This document shows positions 1-8,800 of a DNA stretch of 64,000 nt, piece by piece (the first letter of the stretch is position 1; the number at the start of each line of letters is the position of its first letter). The stretch is taken from assembly GCF_020439865.1 (NCBI RefSeq), contig NZ_JAGRPF010000113.1, positions 62,001 to 126,000 on the forward strand. Direction: 5' to 3'. The translations under genes were made by a program, and so were the position numbers. The notes beneath the pieces are model-generated. The model had not been told where the DNA came from, did not search any database, and saw only the letters and a program-made list of their open reading frames with translations. The DNA is from Prosthecobacter sp. Its GTDB lineage: Bacteria > Verrucomicrobiota > Verrucomicrobiia > Verrucomicrobiales > Verrucomicrobiaceae.

Positions 1-1
1 G

Positions 2-517
2 CCTTCCAGTCCTGCCCTCGCGGAGCGCATGATGGAGGCCGCCGGTGTGTGGCAGGCTCGCCGGATCCTTGAACTTGGTCCCGGCACCGGCGCCTTCACC
101 GAGGCCATCGCCGATGCCATGCCGCACGGTTCGGATTACGTCGGCATCGAGCTCAACGACACCTTCGTGCAGCAGTTGCGGCCACGTTTCCCGAAGCTCC
201 GCTTTGAGTGCGCCGACGCCCAGCACTTCGATTTCTCCCAAGTGCTGCCCGAGGGTGAAAAGTTCGACTCCATCATCAGCGGTCTGCCATGGACCTATTT
301 TCCGCGTTCGCTGCAGGAGTCGATTCTCGGCAACGTGCTCAAGCATCTCGCGCCCGGCGGCTGTTTTGCGACCTTCGCCTACTGGGGCTTCCACAAGCTT
401 CCCGGCGGCCAGCAGTTTCGTTCATTGCTCCATGACATGACGCATGGCGTAGAGACGACCCGCATCGTCTGGGGCAACGTGCCGCCCGCCTTCGTGTATC
501 TGGCGCGCATGGCGTGA
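2..517 (+). CDS. Phospholipid N-methyltransferase-like protein (PmtA family), 5' end outside the window
   Basis: This is a class I SAM-dependent methyltransferase. The SAM-binding motif I (LELGPGTGAFTEAI) lies near the start, followed by an acidic residue at the end of the second strand (GIELN) and a GLPW motif. The C-terminus has the pattern V-x-G-N-V-P-P-A-x-V-Y, which resembles PmtA-type phosphatidylethanolamine N-methyltransferases, so a membrane-lipid headgroup substrate is inferred. The frame is open from base 2, and the residues before the first Met (PSSPALAER) fit the usual N-terminus of this family, so the true start lies upstream of the window. A small-molecule methyltransferase of related fold cannot be excluded. 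Confidence 0.75.
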   Translation, partial: PSSPALAERMMEAAGVWQARRILELGPGTGAFTEAIADAMPHGSDYVGIELNDTFVQQLRPRFPKLRFECADAQHFDFSQVLPEGEKFDSIISGLPWTYFPRSLQESILGNVLKHLAPGGCFATFAYWGFHKLPGGQQFRSLLHDMTHGVETTRIVWGNVPPAFVYLARMA

Positions 518-596
518 GGTCTGCGCCCGGCCTTTCCGCCAGATCGCCGCATTTCAGCATCGACAGCCGCAATCCGAGCCGCTTTGATCTCGGCCC

Positions 597-1436
597 ATGT
601 CCCGGTTCTTCCTGCTCCTCCCTTTCCTGGCCTCGCTCGCCCTTGCTGCCGACTCGAAAAAGAAGTCGGACGACGCCATCAAGCCCGGCGTTCGTTCCCC
701 CATCACGTTCCAAGTCTCACCACCGGTCTCCGACAATGCGCAGCTCAAAATGCGCATGCATGCCCTGGAGACGCCGCCGCCCTTCAGCATTAGCATGGAG
801 AAATTCGACATCATCGTACCGAAGAAGTACAAGAAGGGCGATCCGCATGGCCTCTTCATCTGGGTCAGCCCCAGCAATGCTCCGTCTCTCTCACCCGAAT
901 GGGAGGCAGTGCTGGCGGAAAAGAAACTCATCTTTGTCGGCGCACACAACTCCGGCAACAATCGCGAGGTCTTTGCCCGCATGCGCATGGCCGTCGATGC
1001 GAACGACAACATGCGCGACCTCTACGACATCGACGATGCTCGCGTGTATGTCTCCGGCTTTTCCGGCGGCGGCCGCGTCGCCAGCATGCTCGGCGTGACC
1101 TATGCCGACATGTTCACCGGCACCATCGCCTTCATGGGCACCAACTTTTACACGGACATAGTCACGCTAGACAAGACCGAGGTCTTTGAAGCCCGCTACA
1201 TTCCGCACGAAGAAATCGTCGCCATGGCAAAGACTGACTGCCGCTACGTCCTCGTCACCGGGGATAAGGACTTCAACCTCAAGAACACCAGCGCCGTCTA
1301 TGAAAACGGCTTTCTCAAAGAAGGCTTCAAGTCCGTCGAGCTCATGAACATTCCCGGCCAAGGTCATTCACCGCCGAAAGCCGAATGGCTCAAGAAGGCG
1401 ATCGAGTTCCTGGACGAGGGAAAGGGGAAGAAATGA
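597..1436 (+). CDS. Secreted alpha/beta hydrolase (esterase/depolymerase-like)
   Basis: A 279-residue protein with an N-terminal signal peptide (MSRFFLLLPFLASLALAA). It has a nucleophile elbow, GFSGGG, in the middle and a C-terminal GQGHS that can supply the catalytic His. Between them are the blocks LFIWVSP and VLVTGDKDFN, as in PHB-depolymerase- or esterase-like alpha/beta hydrolases. It probably acts on an ester in the periplasm or outside the cell; the substrate is unknown. Its stop codon abuts the stop codon of the convergent serpin gene with no base between them. Only 79 bases separate it from the methyltransferase upstream, so co-transcription is possible. Confidence 0.7.
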   Translation: MSRFFLLLPFLASLALAADSKKKSDDAIKPGVRSPITFQVSPPVSDNAQLKMRMHALETPPPFSISMEKFDIIVPKKYKKGDPHGLFIWVSPSNAPSLSPEWEAVLAEKKLIFVGAHNSGNNREVFARMRMAVDANDNMRDLYDIDDARVYVSGFSGGGRVASMLGVTYADMFTGTIAFMGTNFYTDIVTLDKTEVFEARYIPHEEIVAMAKTDCRYVLVTGDKDFNLKNTSAVYENGFLKEGFKSVELMNIPGQGHSPPKAEWLKKAIEFLDEGKGKK

Positions 1437-2693
1437 TCACCGTGGATCGCTCACGCGACCAAGGAACAGGCACGCACCGCTCGCAGCGTGCTGGATCGCA
1501 AAAAGGAACGGGCGGTCGGCATTGATCTCTATGGGCTTTTCTGGTGGCGGAGCGATGCCCGTGGCACGCACCATGACCACAGCCGTCGCCGCCGCTGCCT
1601 CGGTGCCCTTCTCGTCCAGCTCAAGGAAGGTCTTGTGGAACACCGCCGAGATGTACAGGTAGTCGTCAGGTTTCTTTGGTGCCATCGCATCGAAGTCTGC
1701 GCTGCCCTGTGGTTTGTCGAAGGCGGTGGTCATGCCCATCTTTTGCAGAACATCTCCCAAGAGCATGGTTGGCGGTGTGATTTTGAATTTTGGCAGATGC
1801 AGAATCACTTCACGTGAGTCAGCTCCAGAACAGGCGAGCAGCACTTCCGGTGTCAGCTTTGTCTCCACATCGGTCACGCCTTTCACGTCGTCCGGCACGA
1901 TCAGCAGGAAGTGCAGCTGGTTGCCTGCATACGGCAGTGCCACCGTCTGAAAACCATTACCGCGATGGTACCGCATGTGTGTCTTCTTGAACATGGTAGG
2001 CACCTCGACAGTCTGTTTGCCGCCGCTCGGGTGAAACGGCTTCGGGGTGGTCGCCTGTGCTGAAAACTCATCCATCCAGGCGGATTTGAAGTAGAGCGCG
2101 TTCACGAGGACGAGACGCGTGGTCTCGTTGAGGCCGTTGTCGGGAATCAAGTCCCTGATGCGCTTCTGCGTCTGCTTTTCCACCCATTCGTTGATTTCGC
2201 GTGTGGCATCCGCGTGATCCTTGATGAAGTTCATGAGCTCCATTGGGGCGCCAAAGTGTTGCTTCACGCTGGACCGAAAGGTGTCGCGGAATTCGTAGCC
2301 CTTCTGCCCGAACAGCCGGTTGGCCACATGAAGTTTCACGGCCTCGGTGGGGCCGCCATACTTCTTGCTGCCTGCGACGAGTCTCGCGGAGGCCTCCTGC
2401 GCCTCTTGGAGCGCCTGCGCGAGCGCGGCGAACGACTCACTCAGCGCTGTCTTGTCCGCAGGGAAGTGCAGCACCTGCTCCATTTCCTTCTGAGTGACGC
2501 CGCTGGCTCCGAGATAAGTCATCGCCAGCGCTGATTGGATCGAGTAAGGTGAAAGGCAGGTGTTTCCATCCAGCGGCATCTGCCGGTGCAGGTTCAGGCC
2601 CAGGGTGTTTACTGCTCGTGCCGCCATCTCAGGCGTTGCGGCCGGCGCTGTGATGGCGAATGACAGCGAAATGACCAAAGCAAGCGTCTTCAT
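1437..2693 (-). CDS. Secreted serpin-family protease inhibitor
   Basis: A 418-residue full-length serpin with a signal peptide (MKTLALVISLSFAITAPAA). Serpin hallmarks include LSPYSIQSALAM near the N-terminus, LVLVNALYFKSAW in the middle and a C-terminal NADRPFLFAI. The reactive-centre loop has a classical inhibitory hinge: E-K-G-T-E-A-A-A-A-T-A-V, with small residues from P12 to P9 and Thr at P8. Counting from this hinge places P1 at Ala and P2 at Arg in the stretch VRATG; a one-residue shift would make Arg P1 and predict trypsin-like targets. It lies 43 bases downstream of lysS on the same strand. It probably protects the envelope from foreign or own serine proteases. Confidence 0.93.
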   Translation of the reverse strand: MKTLALVISLSFAITAPAATPEMAARAVNTLGLNLHRQMPLDGNTCLSPYSIQSALAMTYLGASGVTQKEMEQVLHFPADKTALSESFAALAQALQEAQEASARLVAGSKKYGGPTEAVKLHVANRLFGQKGYEFRDTFRSSVKQHFGAPMELMNFIKDHADATREINEWVEKQTQKRIRDLIPDNGLNETTRLVLVNALYFKSAWMDEFSAQATTPKPFHPSGGKQTVEVPTMFKKTHMRYHRGNGFQTVALPYAGNQLHFLLIVPDDVKGVTDVETKLTPEVLLACSGADSREVILHLPKFKITPPTMLLGDVLQKMGMTTAFDKPQGSADFDAMAPKKPDDYLYISAVFHKTFLELDEKGTEAAAATAVVMVRATGIAPPPEKPIEINADRPFLFAIQHAASGACLFLGRVSDPR

Positions 2694-2736
2694 GACGCTA
2701 ATTCTGCCAGTTCGCTTGGATGACAGCCAGATGATT

Positions 2737-4209
2737 CTACGCCTTCTTCTTCAGCTGCGGGAAGAGCACGACGTCGCGGATGCCTTCGGCGCCCGTGAGC
2801 ATCATGATCAGGCGGTCGATGCCGATGCCGATGCCGCCGGCGGGCGGCATGCCGTGTTCGAGTGCAAGGATGAATTCCTCGTCGATCTTCTGTGTCTCTT
2901 CACCGGCCTGATGTTCCAGGCGCTGGCGTTGGACGATGGGGTCGTTCAGTTCGGAGTACCCCGGGCTGATCTCCTGGCCGTTGATGATGAGTTCATAGAC
3001 ATCGACGATGGAGTCGTCCTCGGCGTTTTGCTTCGCCAGAGGCACCAGTTCCTTCGGGCAATGCGTGACGTAGAGCGGATCGAACTGCGGCGCTTCAACC
3101 AGGCGTTCAAACACATGCTGCGTGACTTCGTAGTCCTCGAAGTTCGGTCCGATCTCCACGCCCAGTTCTGCAGCACGTGCTTTGCGCTGCTCGGGCGTGT
3201 ACTCATACCACTTCGGATCGACACCCTTCAGCAGATCCGTGTAGCGCGCACGGCGCCATGGACGCTCGAGGTTGATCGTACGGGTCACGTTGCCATCTTC
3301 GTCCTTGTGCTCGATTTTGAGGCCGCCGCAGAAGGTTTCCGCGAGGTGGCAGACCATGCCTTCGACCAGATCGGCCATCTTCTCGAAGTCGGCGTAGGCC
3401 CAGTAGGCTTCCAGCATCGTGAACTCCGGATTGTGACGGCGGCTCATGCCTTCGTTGCGGAAATTGCGGTTCAATTCGAAAATCTGCGTGAAGCCCGCCA
3501 CCAGCAGGCGTTTCAGGAACAGTTCCGGTGCGATGCGTAGGAACATCGGCTGGTTAAGCGCATGGAAGAAGGTCTCAAACGGCTTGGCGGCGGCACCGCC
3601 GGGCACGTCCTGCATCATCGGCGTTTCGACTTCGAGGAAACCGCGCTCCTGCATGTAGCTGCGGATGGCGGCGATCATCTTGCTGCGCGTCACGAAGATC
3701 TCGCGGCTGCGGTCGTTCGAAATGAGATCGAGGTAGCGCTGGCGGTATTTGATCTCCTTGTCGGCCACACCGTGCCACTTGTCCGGCAGCGGACGCAGAG
3801 CCTTGGACAGCGGGGTGAGCTTTTTGATGTGGATGGACCGCTCGCCGCGCTTGGTGATGAACGTGAAGCCTTCCACGCCGACGAAGTCGCCGATGTCGAC
3901 GAGCTGGTTGAACTGCACGTAGGCCTCGTCGCCGACGTCGCCCTTGCTCAGGTAGCACTGCATGCGTCCGCTGATGTCACCGAGGTCAAAGAAGGTCGCC
4001 TTGCCCATCTCGCGACGGGAGAGGATGCGGCCGGCCACGCGCACTTCGAGACCCTCCGTGAAGTCCGTCTTTAGCGCACCGGGCTGATGCGTCGTGTCAA
4101 AACGGGCGCCAAACGGGTTCAGGCCGGCCTTCACCTGTCCGTCGAGCTTTTCGCGGCGGATCTGGAGAAGTTCGGACTCGGTATGTTCGGGGGCTGGCGT
4201 CGGTTGCAT
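2737..4209 (-). CDS. lysS: Lysyl-tRNA synthetase, class II
   Basis: A 490-residue class II lysyl-tRNA synthetase, which charges tRNA-Lys in the cytoplasm. It has an N-terminal OB-fold anticodon-binding domain (about residues 60-150, including VAGRILSRREMGK) and class II motif 2 (FRNEGMSRRHNPEFT). Motif 3 is GIGIGIDRLIMML near the C-terminus. Length is normal for the bacterial enzyme. It sits in a minus-strand run between the PIG-L deacetylase gene (70 bases upstream) and the serpin gene (43 bases downstream). Confidence 0.98.
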   Translation of the reverse strand: MQPTPAPEHTESELLQIRREKLDGQVKAGLNPFGARFDTTHQPGALKTDFTEGLEVRVAGRILSRREMGKATFFDLGDISGRMQCYLSKGDVGDEAYVQFNQLVDIGDFVGVEGFTFITKRGERSIHIKKLTPLSKALRPLPDKWHGVADKEIKYRQRYLDLISNDRSREIFVTRSKMIAAIRSYMQERGFLEVETPMMQDVPGGAAAKPFETFFHALNQPMFLRIAPELFLKRLLVAGFTQIFELNRNFRNEGMSRRHNPEFTMLEAYWAYADFEKMADLVEGMVCHLAETFCGGLKIEHKDEDGNVTRTINLERPWRRARYTDLLKGVDPKWYEYTPEQRKARAAELGVEIGPNFEDYEVTQHVFERLVEAPQFDPLYVTHCPKELVPLAKQNAEDDSIVDVYELIINGQEISPGYSELNDPIVQRQRLEHQAGEETQKIDEEFILALEHGMPPAGGIGIGIDRLIMMLTGAEGIRDVVLFPQLKKKA

Positions 4210-4279
4210 GGTCGTTCGGATGAGTGGGCCGTGTTCTTAGCCTCTCCCGCACGTTTTGCCACTGTAAAACCCACCGGTC

Positions 4280-5182
4280 TCACTTCGCCCCGTAAAACGG
4301 GAACAGCTTCTTGATCTCCTCCATCGTCGGACGACGGCCATACTCGCAGACCTCGAAGGTCTCAGCGTATTTCACCGCTTTGCCCGCTTCAGGGCCGTAG
4401 AACTTGATCAGCAGGTCACGATACTTCTCCGCCTCGCTGCTTTGACGTGCACCCCAACGGCGTTTGAGCCAGGCGCGGCGCCCTGCTTCGTCGCTGGCAG
4501 GCGGAACGCTTTTCACATGCTCTTCCGAGCCGTTGGCGCCGCCTTCATAGTGTTGGGAAGTCAGTTCGTGGATGCCATCGAGCTTTTGCTCGAATGAATC
4601 GTCCACACTGACCGCGATGTCCGGGGTAAAGGGGTAGGGCTTCTGAAAACCGTCACTCGAATACAGGAACACCGGGTTTTTCTTCAGCGGCGGCACGTCC
4701 GGGCAGATGAACGGCACCGCCACCATGAAGGCCGCGTCCTGCATGAGGACACCGACATAGCGATGGTCCGGATGATAATCCCACGGGCGATGGGCGATGA
4801 CGATATCTGCCTTCCACTCGCGAATCACACGAGTGATGAGCTTGCGGTTCTCCAGCGTCGGCATCAATTCGCCATCGTGAATGTCGAGCACCTGCGAGGT
4901 CACTCCGAGCTTCTTTGCACATTCTCTGACTTCCGCGGCACGGCGCAGAGCCAACGGTCCGCCCGCTTCCTTCCAGTGTCCAATGTCGCCATTTGTCACT
5001 GACACCAGCTTCACGTGATGCCCCAGTCGCGCCCACTTCACCGCGGTGCCGGCCGTTTTGTACTCCGCATCATCCGGATGCGCTCCAAAGACAATGATGC
5101 GCAGCTTGCCGTCGTCTTTGTTTTCGGCGTGGAGGGTGAATGCGGCGAGACAGGCGACGAGAGTGAGGAAGGATCGAATCAT
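4280..5182 (-). CDS. Secreted PIG-L family deacetylase
   Basis: A zinc-dependent N-acetyl hydrolase of the PIG-L/LmbE family. The start is set at 5182 because MIRSFLTLVACLAAFTLHA is a good signal peptide; an upstream in-frame start at 5221 would spoil it. Zinc-binding motifs are GAHPDDAEY just after the leader and HPDHR within the DYHPDHRYVG block. The exported location suggests it deacetylates an amino-sugar or glycoside outside the cytoplasm. It lies 64 bases downstream of a small membrane-protein gene in the same minus-strand run; the substrate cannot be read from the sequence. Confidence 0.88.
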   Translation of the reverse strand: MIRSFLTLVACLAAFTLHAENKDDGKLRIIVFGAHPDDAEYKTAGTAVKWARLGHHVKLVSVTNGDIGHWKEAGGPLALRRAAEVRECAKKLGVTSQVLDIHDGELMPTLENRKLITRVIREWKADIVIAHRPWDYHPDHRYVGVLMQDAAFMVAVPFICPDVPPLKKNPVFLYSSDGFQKPYPFTPDIAVSVDDSFEQKLDGIHELTSQHYEGGANGSEEHVKSVPPASDEAGRRAWLKRRWGARQSSEAEKYRDLLIKFYGPEAGKAVKYAETFEVCEYGRRPTMEEIKKLFPFYGAK

Positions 5183-5246
5183 GGCGGCATGAGTACGCGA
5201 TGAGGCCGGTACGTTGTTCACGCTTTAGCGTGTCAGTGGATTCTGC

Positions 5247-5519
5247 TTAAAGCAGCCGAACATGGAGCCAAACCCGGCAGGTCATATCGAGAAACGAGAT
5301 CACGGCTGGTGCCGAGAAAAATGCAAGGAGCCACGGCTTGATACCACTGGTTCGTACGATGAAGTAAATGACCAGAGCGATGTGTGCCGCTGCGAATGGC
5401 ATCACTCGCCAAAACAAGGTTTGGTAATTGGGAGACGAGGCTTGTGACATGAACAACGTCACAAACCAGCAAAACAGCAGGATTCCGAAAAACAGGCGGT
5501 CAAGCAGGGCCTTCATCAC
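5247..5519 (-). CDS. Small integral membrane protein, unknown function
   Basis: A 90-residue hydrophobic protein with about three predicted membrane segments: LLFCWFVTLFM, FAAAHIALVIYFIV and WLLAFFSAPAVISFL. It starts 4 bases after the stop codon of the MFS transporter gene, so the two are almost certainly co-transcribed. No family was recognised. The tight spacing suggests an accessory role for the transporter, but this is inference. Confidence 0.6.
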   Translation of the reverse strand: MMKALLDRLFFGILLFCWFVTLFMSQASSPNYQTLFWRVMPFAAAHIALVIYFIVRTSGIKPWLLAFFSAPAVISFLDMTCRVWLHVRLL

Positions 5520-5523
5520 CCTC

Positions 5524-7026
5524 TCAACCTTCCTCAGCCTTCGGTTCCGGCAGCAGGAAGCCGAAGAGGAAGCTGACCACCACGATCACGCTGGCGACGA
5601 TGCCCGCAGCTTTCGCGACGTGCAGAGGAAGCAGCGGTCCGCTGCCGGCGAGCATCGGAGCGACGAGGTTCGTTGTAACGAAGGCCATGCTCGTGCCGAT
5701 CATGCGTCCGCCGACATTGGTGGCGAAGCTGCCGCCCGTGCCGCGCAGATGCATTGGAAACACCTTGGGCAGGTATTCACCGAAGTAGCTGAACTGCGCG
5801 ACGGTGAGGAATCCGCAGATGCCGTAGGCCCAGAGGAAACCCTGGCCTCCCTGGTGGAAGAAATAGAAATAGGTAACCGGGAGAACGATCAGCGCCGGAA
5901 TCTGGAAGATCTTGAGCAAGGCCACGCGGCTGATGCCGATGATGAGCAGGATCGCGAGCGCGATTCGTCCCATGAGGCCGCCCATTTCCTGATGGAACTG
6001 CACGGTGTTCGCCATCTCCTTCACCTTGTCATTGAGCGGCTTCTGCTGGCCGAAGTTCTCTTTGATCTGTCCGACCAAGGCCACACGGGCCGGATCCGTC
6101 GGCGGCACTTTTTTATCGATCAGCGCGTTGAGCTGGGTGTTGAGGTCCTCGCCAGCCTTGCGCAGCGGGGCGAGCGCCTTGGCTTCCTGCTTGAGCTCAG
6201 GCAAACCGGGTGTCACGCGTGCCACGGTGACCTGCAAGGCGCCGAAAGCGATGCCATAAGCGCACGCGGACAGCGCGGCGGTCACCAGTGTAACGCGGCG
6301 CAGCTCGGGTGCGAACAGAGCGCCAAAGCTTGGGCGCTTGAGAGTGCCGGCGGCCTTGCGGTCTTTCCAGATCTTCGATTCCGGCACAAACGGCAGCAGG
6401 ATTGCGATCGGGAGGGCCGGCAGGATGCCGGTCATGAGCAGGTAGCGCCAGGTGGACGGATCATTGGATCCAAGGCCGGCCGGCAGTCCGATGTGCGGCA
6501 TGTCCGCCCCGTGTTTGGTGATCCAAACACTGACCATGGTCACAAAGACGCCGCCGATGGATGCAAAGGCCTGCGTGATGCCCATCCACTTCTCTTTCTG
6601 CTTCTTGTCCTCGAACACTTCCGCCAGCCAGGTGATCGCTGCCACGAACTCGACGCACACACCGATGAAGGTGGTGCTGCGGAAGAATACGAACATCTCG
6701 ATCGAGGTCGAGTAGGCCGCCGCGAACGGCGAGAACGAGTACATGAAGATGCTCGCCGCCATGATGGTCTTGCGGCCAAACCGGTCCACCAACCAGCCGC
6801 CCAGCAGGCCGAATACACCGCCGCACAGCGCTGCGATCCACAGCAGGCTGCCGACCCAGCTCGTGACGATGGGGTTGTTCATCGGCAGCTTCAGAAGCTC
6901 CGCGATTGCCGGCGCCGCGACCAGCGGCGTCATCAGCAGCTCATAGGTGTCAAAGAGGAAGCCGATGCTGGCGATGATGATGATGAGCCAGTGAGTGGTG
7001 GAGAGCTTGGGTGCGGGAGTGGACAT
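5524..7026 (-). CDS. Major facilitator superfamily transporter with an enlarged internal loop
   Basis: A 500-residue MFS permease. The N-terminal half shows DTYELLMTPLVAAP in TM1 and, in the loop after TM2/TM3, GGWLVDRFGRKTIM, a standard MFS signature. The C-terminal half carries a hydrophilic stretch of about 75 residues (around 265-340, rich in Lys, Leu and Glu, including LKQEAKALAPLRKAGED) between two hydrophobic segments, more than most sugar or organic-acid porters have. The substrate is unknown. The start lies 111 bases from the divergent O-methyltransferase gene, and the small membrane protein follows within 4 bases. Confidence 0.88.
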   Translation of the reverse strand: MSTPAPKLSTTHWLIIIIASIGFLFDTYELLMTPLVAAPAIAELLKLPMNNPIVTSWVGSLLWIAALCGGVFGLLGGWLVDRFGRKTIMAASIFMYSFSPFAAAYSTSIEMFVFFRSTTFIGVCVEFVAAITWLAEVFEDKKQKEKWMGITQAFASIGGVFVTMVSVWITKHGADMPHIGLPAGLGSNDPSTWRYLLMTGILPALPIAILLPFVPESKIWKDRKAAGTLKRPSFGALFAPELRRVTLVTAALSACAYGIAFGALQVTVARVTPGLPELKQEAKALAPLRKAGEDLNTQLNALIDKKVPPTDPARVALVGQIKENFGQQKPLNDKVKEMANTVQFHQEMGGLMGRIALAILLIIGISRVALLKIFQIPALIVLPVTYFYFFHQGGQGFLWAYGICGFLTVAQFSYFGEYLPKVFPMHLRGTGGSFATNVGGRMIGTSMAFVTTNLVAPMLAGSGPLLPLHVAKAAGIVASVIVVVSFLFGFLLPEPKAEEG

Positions 7027-7137
7027 GGCGGCGCGATGCTGTCAGGAGTTGGGAGGCAAGTCAACGGGGCGCGTGCCGGAACTCTTTTTCATTTCTTCCG
7101 TTTCTTTCCGGCCCGATCTCGGAATCTTCGCCCCACC

Positions 7138-8163
7138 ATGCCGCACGACCTCACCTCCGCGCCCGCGACTGACCCTCTCAACATCTACCGCTATCGCGAC
7201 AGCCTCTATGCGGTGGACATGATCACGGCGGCGCTGGGATTTGATTTCTTCACCTGGCTGGCGGCGAATCCTTCATCGCTGGCGGGCATCTGCGACCACT
7301 TTGGTTTCAGAGAGCGGCCGGTGGACACGATGCTGACATTGTTCGCGGCCAATGGCTGGGTGGAGGATCGCAGCGGCACGTTTCATGCCACGGCGACGGC
7401 GCAGGAGCATCTGCGGGCGGGCTCGGTGTGGGATGTGTGTCCTTATTATGCATCGCTGCATGATCGCCCCATCGCGCGAGACTATTTCGAAGTGCTCAAG
7501 ACCGACAAGCCCGCGGGCTGGAGTGGCGACAAGGCGGCGTTCGACTGGCACAAGGCGATGGAGCAGGAGGACTTCGCGCGGAAGTTCACCGCCGCGATGG
7601 ACTGCCGCGGGCTTTATCTCTCGCAGGCGTTGGCCAAGAAGCTCGATCTCGCCGGACGCTCCTGCCTGCTCGACATCGGAGCGGGCAGCGGCATCTACGC
7701 GTGTGCGATCGCAGCGCAGCACACGCACTTGAAGGCCGTCGCGTTTGATCAGTCGCCGGTGGACCGCATCGCTGCCAAACTGATCGAGGAGCGCGGCTGT
7801 GCGGATCGTGTGAGTGTGGCGACCGGCAACATGTTTGATGGCCTGCCGTCAGGATGCGACGTGCATCTCTTTTCGAACGTGCTGCACGACTGGGGCGTGC
7901 CGGAAGTAAAGAAGCTGCTCGCCGTTTCGCATGCCGCTTTGCCTGCTGGCGGACTGCTCATTATTCACGATGCGTTCATCAACGCGACGAAGAACGGTCC
8001 GCTGCATGTGGCTGAGTACTCATGCTTGTTGATGCATTCCACGCAGGGCAAATGCTACAGCACCGGCGAGTACTCTGCACTGCTTGATGAAGCCGGATTC
8101 GATCCCGGCGACTATCATGACACCGCCGTCGCACGCGGATTCATGACCGCGATTCGTCGTTAA
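7138..8163 (+). CDS. SAM-dependent O-methyltransferase (family 2 type)
   Basis: A 341-residue methyltransferase with an N-terminal winged-helix dimerisation region and a C-terminal Rossmann domain. SAM motif I is LLDIGAGSGIYACAI; later come SNVLHDWGV, the HDW block typical of plant-like and antibiotic-pathway O-methyltransferases, and LLIIHDAF. The frame is open far upstream on the antisense of the MFS gene, but homology begins only at the ATG at 7138 (MPHDLTSAP). It probably methylates a hydroxyl of a small molecule; the substrate is unknown. Divergent from the MFS gene. Confidence 0.85.
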   Translation: MPHDLTSAPATDPLNIYRYRDSLYAVDMITAALGFDFFTWLAANPSSLAGICDHFGFRERPVDTMLTLFAANGWVEDRSGTFHATATAQEHLRAGSVWDVCPYYASLHDRPIARDYFEVLKTDKPAGWSGDKAAFDWHKAMEQEDFARKFTAAMDCRGLYLSQALAKKLDLAGRSCLLDIGAGSGIYACAIAAQHTHLKAVAFDQSPVDRIAAKLIEERGCADRVSVATGNMFDGLPSGCDVHLFSNVLHDWGVPEVKKLLAVSHAALPAGGLLIIHDAFINATKNGPLHVAEYSCLLMHSTQGKCYSTGEYSALLDEAGFDPGDYHDTAVARGFMTAIRR

Positions 8164-8215
8164 AAATTAGTTTGTGCAAAGAAACAGAGTTGTCGTATCG
8201 TCTCAGAGTTCGCTT

Positions 8216-8728
8216 ATGAAGCTACTCACTCTGCTCTCCTTGTTCGCTCTGGCCGCCGTCGCGCGTGCCGAGACCACCCTCACCATGACCGGTTTGCACA
8301 ACTGCTGCGGCAGTTGCGCCAAAGGCATCGTTAAAGCCGGCACGAGTGTTGGCGAAGGCGTTACTATCGATCTGCCTGAAAAAAGCAGCACCGCCACCAT
8401 CACCACCAAGAAGAAGGGTGATGCCATGAAAGCCGTCGAGGCGATCATCGCCGCTGGTTACTTCGGCAAGGTCGAAGGACAGGAGACCGCCGCCGCTCCA
8501 GCATCCACCACGCCTGAGACCAAGATGACAAAGGCCACCGTTTCCGGCGTGCATCTCTGCTGCAAGAAGTGCGAAACCGCCGCCGCCAAGGCCGTGGCAA
8601 CGGTTTCCGGCATCACCAAGCACGACATTGTTTCCAAGGCGACCTCCTTCACCGTCGAAGGCGAATTCACCAAATCTGAGCTGGCTGCCGCGCTGAATGC
8701 CGCGGGCTTCGCCGGCGAGATCAAATAA
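8216..8728 (+). CDS. Exported protein with two heavy-metal-associated-like domains, each with a CCxxC motif
   Basis: A 170-residue protein with a signal peptide (MKLLTLLSLFALAAVARA). Two similar domains follow: residues about 20-85 containing H-N-C-C-G-S-C (Cys30, 31, 34) and about 105-170 containing H-L-C-C-K-K-C (Cys115, 116, 119). Standard HMA/MerP domains have a single CxxC; here an extra Cys precedes it in both copies, and the usual Met before CxxC is replaced. The two domains are joined by an Ala/Pro/Thr linker. A periplasmic metal-binding role (copper, zinc or mercury) is likely by fold. The start at ATG 8216 is chosen because it gives the leader. A hairpin terminator follows. Confidence 0.75.
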   Translation: MKLLTLLSLFALAAVARAETTLTMTGLHNCCGSCAKGIVKAGTSVGEGVTIDLPEKSSTATITTKKKGDAMKAVEAIIAAGYFGKVEGQETAAAPASTTPETKMTKATVSGVHLCCKKCETAAAKAVATVSGITKHDIVSKATSFTVEGEFTKSELAAALNAAGFAGEIK

Positions 8729-8752
8729 TCACCGCAACCAACAACGAGCGGG

Positions 8753-8789
8753 GCCGGGGTTTTGCGAAAGCAGCCCCGGCTTTCTTTTT
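8753..8789 (+). terminator. Rho-independent terminator
   Basis: A GCCGGGG arm at 8753-8759 pairs with CCCCGGC at 8774-8780 and is followed by TTTCTTTTT. It lies 25 bases after the double-HMA gene and before the convergent aldolase gene. Confidence 0.85.
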
Positions 8790-8800
8790 GTCCGCGCGTC

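Noticed and set aside
2560..3540. 326-codon plus-strand frame
   Set aside because: Antisense to lysS; no motif.
5428..7137. Open frame antisense to the MFS gene, continuous with the O-methyltransferase frame (911 codons in all)
   Set aside because: The first ~570 codons are charged low-complexity sequence from the reverse complement of a real gene; methyltransferase homology starts only at 7138.
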